64,000 nucleotides of DNA from NCBI RefSeq assembly GCF_030463565.1, contig NC_134648.1, positions 9,899,806 through 9,963,805 of the forward strand, in the 5' to 3' direction. The notes beneath the pieces are model-generated. The model did no database searches. It was not told where the DNA came from and saw only the letters and a list, made by a program, of their open reading frames with translations. Below are positions 55,722-64,000 of this stretch, one piece after another (position 1 is the first letter of the stretch; each line of letters starts with the position of its first letter). Origin of the DNA: Pelecanus crispus. Taxonomy: Eukaryota; Chordata; Aves; Pelecaniformes; Pelecanidae. The position numbers were made by a program, and so were the translations under genes.

Positions 55722-58700
55722 GTAAGCAAAACTGCTTTATTAAAAAAAAAAAAGTAAAGTCTATAATTTTTTGGTGGAGACAATCATGGCATCTTATTGC
55801 ATTCTGTGCAAGTTTGACTGTTTTGCAATTAAATATTGTGTGACTCTTGATCACTTGCTTTGAAACAGTTTGTAACAGCTTTCTCCCCATTTTGTTTTAG
55901 TACTTAATTGTTCATAATAACCATGTTGCTCTGAGCCACATCCATCTTAGATACCCTTGCACGTCTGCACTCATGGAAAGGATAAGCACTACTCCAGCAT
56001 ATTCTAGCTAACCTGTTGCTGCTGTTGCATTATCAGCTGAACCTTCTGGATTGTTGCAGCCTCTGTTTCTACTGCAGGGCAAGGAAGGCCGTTATCAACA
56101 AAATAACTCCCTGTCACCCCCATCCCAATACAGATGGAAAGTAGTACATTTAATCCTAATAGCGCTTCTAGTGTCAAGCAGGACTGCGTATTTTAAGTTT
56201 ATTCCTAGGGCATGTATTTCTTTGTCATTCTGCTTTTAACCTGAGAAGCTGGATGCAATATGGCTACCAATTATTTCTGGCAAAGCGATAGGTAAAACCA
56301 AGGGGAAGTTTTCTGGTCCCAGGGATTCAATTCAAAGAGGCAGAATTGCTCAGATAACTAGTTCCAAATTTCTGCAGGGATATCTCAGCATGTAGTATTT
56401 TATTTTTTGCATTCTTTTTATTTTTTAATAGTGTTTATTATTACTTGAGGTTTAGTGTTGTGTTTAGTGTCATGTTACACAGAGGAGATGTTCTTACGTC
56501 TTGCTGGTTGCCTGATAGGAAATGTGGTGTGTGTATGGAGAAGGGCTATGAACACGTGAAAGTAAAATGCGTAACACAGTCTTACACCGTATGGTACCAC
56601 AAAGAAGTCGTTGGTCTCAAGCCCTCCCCTCTTGTGAGGGAGCAGATATAATATGAGAATGAAGTAACATTCTTTAAGAGCATTCTTTGGTAAATGAAAG
56701 AGTCTTAGCTTTTAGTGCATCCACTGCTAGAGTGAAGTCATTTGGCAGTTGGACAAGAGCACTCTCATTCAGCTGTGAACTTTGTTGTCCTGCTAGTTCT
56801 TCTCAGAATATCAATCCTCACTGTGTTCCCAGAGTCACTATGCAAGATTAAGCTCCCAGCAGACCAAAATAAGGGTTTAAGAGCACTGCACAAAAAGAGC
56901 AAGATATTAATGAAAAATTAGCACATTGGAACCATGCTGTATATACTTGGAACAGCTTTGAATGGTAGACAAGTGATGGACAGTTAGTTTTAAAGGACCT
57001 TTTCTATGTTACTAGCTTAAGTCCAATCAAACTGGATTATCAAATGAGGCAGAGATGATAGTTTGCCTAAAACATATCTCAGTGAACCCAGCCTATGAAG
57101 ATCCTTGGTTGGTTTCTTTCATGTTGAGAATCAGTATGTCACTCCTGTGCCCAGACTGTAGTTGAAGTGAATGAACTGCAGAGAGGAATCAATCCATTAG
57201 GGCAATTCTGTCGTGGCTCTTTTCCCCTCTTCTGCTCTGCTAGATGTTTTCTGGAGGAGCTGAGATGAACATTGCCATTCTTGTCTGCCTCACCTGAGGA
57301 CACTAAAGATCTAGCCCTCTCCCTTTTCTCAAATACCTGGACCAGGGAAGAGCTGTGGTGCTTCTCCTAACTTTTGGCAAGGCATTGCAGGGCACCCACA
57401 TGCACTGCTTGCACTGATGCTACCACAGCTAGGCAGAATCTTTACCACAAAGAAGCAGTGGCAACAGGTTTCAGTTGGCTTCAGTGGTGATTACTTCCCT
57501 AACCAGCATGGCCTACACCCTTGCTGCCTTCTGTGCCTTTGTGTTGACTTGTTTTTAGGGCTGTAACACTTCCTGCACTACAGCGATGCCAGCAGTGTCC
57601 GAGGAGGATGTTATATAGTCCAGAACAATTAGGAGCTGTATTTCCCACTGCATCCAGGAAGCAAATTAAGTTTTCTGAAACTGCCCCTGTCCCTCTTCTA
57701 CCTTCAAGATTTCTGCAGTCTGTCACTACCTTTGTCTCCTGCCTAATGAAAACTGGCCTGTTTTTTCAGGTTTGGTGCTTTCTCCTACTAGCTTGTATGC
57801 CCCAAGGGCCCAATTTGAAGCTGCTTGTTCATCCTTGTCCGTCCCAAATGCCTGCCAGAGGAAGAAGTCTTAGGCATTGGTGCTTCGACTAGCTCTTGAC
57901 ATCCTTTGTCACTTGGACAATGGCCTCTGGGGAAAAAAAGTTTGGAGAAATGCCAGTTGCACTGGCAGTAGTGAGAATAATTAGCTAGTAGTACGTTATT
58001 GCTTAATGTTAATGGTGGTTTGTTTGCTGACTGCTTTAGAGATGAAGTCACTTTCTTGAAAAATAAGAAATTGAAATGGCAACATCTGCACAATAATTGG
58101 GGAAATTATTTTAATGATTTTTTTGATGATTTCTTCCCACAGTATGGAGAAAGATGATATTAAGCAATCCTAAAGAAGTGGGGGTTTGGGTGTGAGGTTT
58201 GGTTTTGTTTTTTAAAAGAGCTTGATGGAACTTGGAAGCAATTGACATACTGAGCGCAGAATATCAACTTGGGTTCACTGCTTTGTTTCCTGTAATACTC
58301 CAAACCTGTGTCATCCGCCAGCTGGGAAGAGGAAGGGAAGGAAAGGAGAAGAATCTTCAGATGATACTGTCTTTTGGCCCTTTGTACTGTCAAAAAGGTG
58401 GAAAGGGTCCAAAAATAGTACCAGACTTTTTTCCACAGACTTTTATAGATAACTGTCTGACAGTTTAATTTATGTTGCAGCTAGTCCTCCTCGGCCTGTG
58501 TCAATAGAAGAGCTCATGGAAACAGCTAAGGGAGTAACCAACATGGCATTAGCACATGAAATTGTTGTTAATGGAGACTTCCAGATAAAACCAGCTGAAT
58601 TACCAGAACACAGGTAAGATTGCTACCAAACAGATACATAAATTCAGTTTGCATTTGTAGAACTGCAGAACAGCTCCAGTGGATCAGATAAAGGCTCTGG

Positions 58701-61700
58701 CTAGTATCTTGTCTGGCAGTGCTTGACACGAGATAGGAAAAAGCATAAGAAGAAGAATAATGTAAGCATGCAGTTCTGCTTCCTCAGAAATGTGTGTGCG
58801 TGAAAGTTGAGCTCTTGAAGTAATTGTTTGGGCACGTGTGGTGCAAGTCCCAGTGTGGTGTGCTTTCTGTTGGTGTCCCCTTGTCCCAGGAGCCTGAGAC
58901 TGCAGTCTTCTGAATACCCAAGTCTAGCTGCAGATGCAGGTAGTGCTCTTAGCTTCTTTCAAGCTTTCACTGCCTGTGGGAGTAAGATGAAACTGGTAAC
59001 TTTGGCTTTTTCTGAGCTTAATGTCTGTTTCTCCAGCAATTTTTCGGGGGGAGAGATTCCTATGTTTTATTAGGTTAGGCCTTTCTCCTTTTAAGTTTTA
59101 AGTCTTTCCTTCTCTTTCTGACCTACCGTAATTCTATCCCCTGCTGAGAGGGGAGGGGCAGAACAGAAGAGGCCTTGATGTCTGGTCGCATATTGGCCCA
59201 CATAGCTGACCTAGTCCTATCGACAGATGCTGCATCTGCTGTTCCTTTGTCTTTCACACACAGAGAGATGTGGCTGACTGTGTTTCCTGGGTTAATTTAT
59301 GAAAGTTGAGTGCATATTTCATGGAAGAGACTTGGTCCACATTGGAACCAATGTTGTCTGTAGGTGTCTATGTTTGAGAGAGACCCCAGAGCATGTTACC
59401 TTCACGGGTCCTGCAGGAGAATATGCTACGGATGGCTCTTAGAAGACTGACATGGGTTGTCCTCTATAGAAAGTGGTCATACTGAGACAAAAGGTCTGAT
59501 GCACGTCTCCACCAAAACAAGGTGATGGTGGTTCCCGTTAGTGTTAGTAATGAGAGGGTGTTGCTTGGAACTAGAACCATCCCTGACTGAAAAGGCAGTA
59601 ATGGGAACAGTCCCGCTTCCCTTCTCACCTGGACTGTTCCTGTCTTTCCAGCTCTGTGACACCAGCGTATTATACCGGTGGTGTTTTATTAATGGCTGTG
59701 GACTGCTAAACAATAGTAACCAAAGAAAATATGCTTGTGCTGTTTAATACACTGAACCTCATGGTCCCAGCAGGAATTGCCTTTGAGTAAGCGTTGAATG
59801 GAGCAGATGAGGGTCTTTGCTATACTTTGTTCACTTGTCTCAGCCTCTGAGTTGGTAGGAAATGGAATCATGGCCCCCTTAAATGCTGAGGACAAACAAC
59901 ATTTAACTGAGCTAGCATATGGCAGTAGACATCTCTGTTGTCCATCAAGACTCATATAATTTAGAGCTCAAGCAATGATTTGATCTGTCTTCTCAGCACT
60001 GTCTTTCAGTGTCTGCCTTGTCTGCTAGGGAGACCCAGGCAGTGTGGGCCAGTCCTCCTCTATTGCCTTACTTGCAGGTTGCCTGCAATTCCTGTGTGGT
60101 TGCGTGAACTGGGACCTGCCTCTAGCCTGCGCAAGCGCTGCCTCTGAAGCAAGCATTTGGAAAGTACACCTGAAACATGCAAAGCTCATTCTCCCCATTT
60201 GACGTTATTGTCTCTGTCCCAGCATCTTTTGGGGGAACTTCAATCAGGTGTTTTCTGCTTGGCGGTTGATGGCTGAGAATAAACGCTTCATCTGAAGTCC
60301 CACAGTTAAGAGAGTGCTGTTCTATTCAGTGTCCATTTCCACTCCGTGTTCCTTCACATGGACTTCTCGTATGAAAATGTGCTGTGATAGTGGATAACTT
60401 TTCTGGCATGCCTCAGTGCCGTAAAATTGGTCTTGGCATTTTTCAGGGAAGGATTTTAGCATGTCTTCTTTTTTCTATCCTTTCTTCTTTCCCCACCCCC
60501 TTTAAAAAAAAAAAAAAAAGGAGGGAAAGAGGTGGTTGGATGCTTTTGCTCACTGATGCTGAGCAGTGGCTGCAGCTGTTCACCAGAGTGGCTGATTTGC
60601 ACCTCTTCACCTGATCACAGAAACAGATGTACTGCAGAGGTCACCTTGCTCGGGAGTGCCTGGGCTGTGTGAGAGGCCAGGTCTGCTTTAGTACAACATC
60701 CCTGTGTTTGGCTTTTGGGAGGGTTTTGGGTACAGCTATTTACCACCTAGAAAAGAAAGAGTAGTCCTTCAGATTTTGCTTGAAGAGGGACTCTGGAATC
60801 TTCCTTGGATTAAATGTTTTGCGTGTATGTGTGTATAGCATAGAGTCCCCCGCAGCTGGAATGTACGTGCAGACAAGTGGTTGGAGGAGAAAGCAGTTGT
60901 GACTGCATTTGCAGGTGTACGCGCTGTCAGTAGAGTACGTGTTGGCTAGGCTGAGGGCCGCAGGGCATAAGCACCTCTGGGCGCTGCCTGAACCTCGGCT
61001 ACACATGGAGTCAGAGCCTTGGGAATCTGGTGTTTGTTTTGGGCATTCTTTGTGTGCTTGCCTGTACGTGTGAGCGTTTTACTTCTTCGGTGTGGAAGTT
61101 AAACCTGGTGTGAACATGAGCCTGCCTACTGAAGAGGAATAACTTTCAGTATTTTGAATTAGGAATTGGTACTGAAGCAGTGAAATGAATTTATTTTTTT
61201 TACACAAACGGAGCTGGGCCTTTATCTCCGCTTAGCTGCAATATTTATGCGTTGAAATGCATAAGCTTGTGTGTTAGGGAAGTTACTTAATTTCTGTTAA
61301 GTTTACTTAATGAATTTTACCTGGTGGAACTGCATTTCCTTTAGTGAAGCTTTTGAAAGGAACGTGAATACTGATCTTTTGAAGACAAGCTGTAATTTTT
61401 GTGCTTGCTTTTTTTTTTTTTCCCTTCCAGTTGTTTACTTTAGAGGTAGTGTATGATAGATACTTTCAAGGATTTTAATTTGTAGCCACCTTTGCTTGTG
61501 TGTAACCCTTTATTAGGATATAAGCCATTCCAAATCCTGTGTCCAGTTTTTCTTGCTTTTCTGAGTAACTTAAAATGACAGCTCTCTTCTCTGTTAATCG
61601 TCATATATATATTATTACATGCTGTTCTTCAGGAGCTGCAGGTTATCTCTGTAAGGTGGTGCAGTGACAAGTATGATTCTTTTTAACTTTATTTACCCAC

Positions 61701-63825
61701 AGCTTAGAAAAAAAAGTAAGAGATATTGTGCATAAAGCTTTCTGGGATTGTCTGGAAGCTCAGTTAAAGGAAGATCCACCGACATATGACCATGCAATTA
61801 AACTATTGGGAGAAATTAAAGAGGTAAGATGATGTGATCTGAAGGTAACTTATCGAATTTGTGTAGCTTCATTGATATGAATGGGCAGAAGTGGTTGAAG
61901 TTTGGCTTTTCATAAAGGACTCTCTTGATCTTCTTCATTACTGTATCATTGTCTGTAAATGTATATAAGTTGTATAACCCCAGAGGAGAAATTTGAATGT
62001 AAAAACAAATGCAAAACCACGTAAGATGAATAAAAAGTAAGTAATACTAGTTTCATAATTCCAAGCTTCCTTCATGTTATGACAGTGGTATTAGTTATGG
62101 AATCAGTGAGATGCCCCAACACTGGGCTAACAAAACCAAGTACAGTAGTCTTAAGTATGATCTGTACTACGGAGTATTTACCACTTAATAACTTCAGTAT
62201 CACACAGAATGAGATGAAACTCTTGGAGTTTGTGAATAGTTGGGGGGCGTGGGGGGAAAGAGATTCCACTTGTAAAGGGCAATTAGTTTAAATAAAGTGG
62301 TTCAATAACTGTTTTGATCCTTGTAGTCTGTGACGTGTAGAATAATGCCCTGTTAACTTTCCATTTCAGAATCTCCTGTCTTTCTTGTTGCCTGGTCATA
62401 CTAGACTGAGAAGCCAGATTACGGAAGTTCTTGATCTGGACTTGATAAAACAGGAGGCAGAGAATGGGGCCCTTGACATTTCAAAGTTGGTTGAATTTGT
62501 TATTGGGATGATGGGGACTCTCTGTGCTCCAGCTCGAGATGAAGAAATTAAGAAACTGAAAGATATTAATGAAATTGTTCCTCTGTTCAGGTACTGAAAT
62601 GGTATTTATTAGTAATGTTGAGAGTCCCTTAAATAATTTTAGATGTGTGTGTGGTCCCAGCAGGGCAACCTGCAAATCTTTGTAGAAAAAGAGTGATAGG
62701 AAAGGGGATGTAGTTGTGGGTGTGAAGGGGAGAGAAGCTCCAGAAGTCTTTAACAAGGACCCTCTTTTTTCTGGTGAATTGGAGTATTTGTCTGGCTCCT
62801 GCATGTCACTGAAGGACATTTTCTCAAATACCAAATGCATATAAGCCTTAAGATAGCAGGTGAATGGTCAGTTTGTATCAGAATTTAATATCGACAGCAG
62901 AAGCGGGGGAAAAAGCAAGCAGGATAATAGGAAAAAGGGATTATTGTTCTCCAATCAGTTCTTCCTTTCCCCCCAATTTGAGCTCTCTTTACCCCCCACC
63001 CCACTCCCTGTATAATATCCTTTCCGTTCTAAAGGGAGTGTACATACCACATCTGGGAGCACAGAGGCTTCTTCTGCTTTGTCACTATGTTTTCAGTTGA
63101 ACAGCTCAAGGTCTCAATAGTTAGAAGACATTTTATTAACCTTGTTGTTTTCTAATTTGATAAGCTTTCCAAGAGTTCAGGATTGACTTAGCAGAAATAT
63201 TGCCAGCAGGAATTAGGTTGCTTTGAAATTAAGGTGTTTTTCTTTGGGTTTGGGGTTTTGGGGTTTTTTTTCCACCTTTTCTTTTTTCCCCACCTTGGGT
63301 CTGATTATTCACTTCCCACTGAGGTTGGCTTTATAGGCTGCCAACAGAGACAGTATACAAGCTTGGAAATCCAGATGTCTTTTTATGTATTCAACATACA
63401 ATATTGCACATCCTGGGAAATATAATCTGTGGAGCTAGTAAAGTTAATTCCATGGAGGCTTTTTTACCGGAGAGCAAGTTTTATTTCCTACTTGGAAGAG
63501 GCACATGCATCCATGTACGTGCTTGCTCAAGCTTTCTCTCTGTCTTGTGCTCTTAAATTGTTAAGCACCCTGTTAATATTTCCCATGCATGTTTTTGCTC
63601 TTTCCTTAGACAATCTGTAATAAATCTTGTAAATAGTACCTCTTAAACGTCTGCAGCCTTGAATAACTTTTTCTGTTTGTTTGTTTAGAGCAATTTTCTC
63701 TGTGTTAGACCTAATGAAAATGGATATGGCAAACTTCGCTGTCAGTAGTATTAGGCCAAAATTAATGCAGCAGTCTGCTGAATATGAAAGAAAGAAGTTT
63801 CAGGAGTTTCTTGAGAAACAGCCAA
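55577..63825 (+). CDS. TCP11L1: TCP11L1 (T-complex 11-like 1), 3'-partial, first 5 coding exons
   Basis: Joined exons: 55577-55721, 58481-58613, 61703-61823, 62370-62590, 63689-63825. This gives 252 residues, about half of the roughly 509 aa expected; the frame leaves the window in phase 1 at a GT donor (63826). All junctions are GT-AG and in frame. The start ATG 55577 opens [17 protein letters not shown], equivalent in position to human MSENLDKSN. The N-terminal 48 residues are acidic and poorly conserved. From residue 50 the TCP11 family region begins and closely matches mammals. TCP11 proteins are helical, with links to cAMP/PKA signalling and sperm function for TCP11 itself; the role of TCP11L1 is not well established. 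Confidence 0.95.
55722..58480 (+). other. TCP11L1 intron after coding exon 1
   Basis: 2.76 kb intron. No recognisable repeat family or nested gene. Confidence 0.75.
58481..58613 (+). CDS. TCP11L1: TCP11L1 coding exon 2
   Basis: Completes Ser49, then residues 50-92: [20 protein letters not shown] and [17 protein letters not shown], near-identical to human. Acceptor atgttgcag ends at 58480; donor gtaaga at 58614. Confidence 0.96.
58614..61702 (+). other. TCP11L1 intron after coding exon 2
   Basis: 3.1 kb intron, moderately GC-richer between about 59.1 and 61.0 kb, with an A16 tract near 60505-60520. No element recognised. Confidence 0.75.
61703..61823 (+). CDS. TCP11L1: TCP11L1 coding exon 3
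   Basis: Completes Ser93, then 94-133: [20 protein letters not shown] then [13 protein letters not shown]. Acceptor acccacag ends at 61702; donor gtaaga at 61824. Confidence 0.96.
62370..62590 (+). CDS. TCP11L1: TCP11L1 coding exon 4
   Basis: Residues 134-206: [20 protein letters not shown], then [20 protein letters not shown], the most diagnostic TCP11-family block. Acceptor catttcag ends at 62369; donor gtactg at 62591. Confidence 0.96.
62591..63688 (+). other. TCP11L1 intron after coding exon 4
   Basis: 1.1 kb intron with G/T-rich low-complexity sequence near 63235-63300; nothing else recognised. Confidence 0.75.
63689..63825 (+). CDS. TCP11L1: TCP11L1 coding exon 5
   Basis: Completes Arg207, then 208-252: [20 protein letters not shown], then [12 protein letters not shown]. 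Acceptor tgtttag ends at 63688; donor gtatga at 63826. The following human residues (NSLDFVTQWL) are not in the window, so the next exon lies beyond 64000. Confidence 0.94.
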
Positions 63826-64000
63826 GTATGACTTTCTTCCTTTCTTTCTTCCCCTCTGACCTCCCAGTAAACTGCGTGTCTTTGCTTGTAGATCATGAAA
63901 ACAAATCAGATTTTTTTTTCGTAAGTTCTAGAATTCATATGGTGAATGACACCTTGTGCCCCAAAACTGTGCTTTGAAAAAAATCTGCTGGAACAACAGT

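Overview
The window reads as a bird nuclear genome. It has large AT-rich introns with GT-AG boundaries and two sharp CpG islands. Its only clear interspersed repeats are CR1 LINE fragments, the younger of which end in the ATTCTATGATTCTA-type tail typical of avian CR1. I see no viral, bacterial, CRISPR, tRNA or rRNA features. The species cannot be fixed from the sequence alone.

Three protein-coding genes lie head-to-tail on the + strand, in the order QSER1 - DEPDC7 - TCP11L1, which is the order I know from human 11p13. (1) QSER1, about 198-26,470: the last eleven coding exons, 1,751 codons plus stop, in frame across every junction; the 5' exon(s) lie left of the window. It encodes a Ser/Gln-rich chromatin protein with a conserved C-terminal domain. 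(2) DEPDC7, 39,238-48,422: complete, nine coding exons, 519 aa, starting in a CpG island. (3) TCP11L1, from a CpG island near 51.5-52.2 kb (probable non-coding first exon) with coding from 55,577 to beyond 64,000: the first five coding exons, 252 residues, seen here.

Between QSER1 and DEPDC7 (about 26.5-38.6 kb) no gene can be supported. Between DEPDC7 and TCP11L1 there is a striking GC-rich minisatellite (50,199-51,163). It has 19 copies of a unit that comes in two lengths, 46 and 54 bp. The 8-bp difference creates an exact match to the classical minisatellite core GGGCAGGAXG and a fourth G-tract with quadruplex potential. It lies just upstream of the TCP11L1 CpG island.

The three genes are neighbours but not a known pathway: QSER1 is a nuclear DNA-methylation antagonist, DEPDC7 a DEP-domain signalling protein, and TCP11L1 a TCP11-family protein of unclear role. 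No convincing new biological system is present. The items most worth a second look are the minisatellite, several intronic G-quadruplex motifs, a possible truncated QSER1 isoform ending in an intron, and ancient CR1 fragments recognisable only by their order of short blocks.
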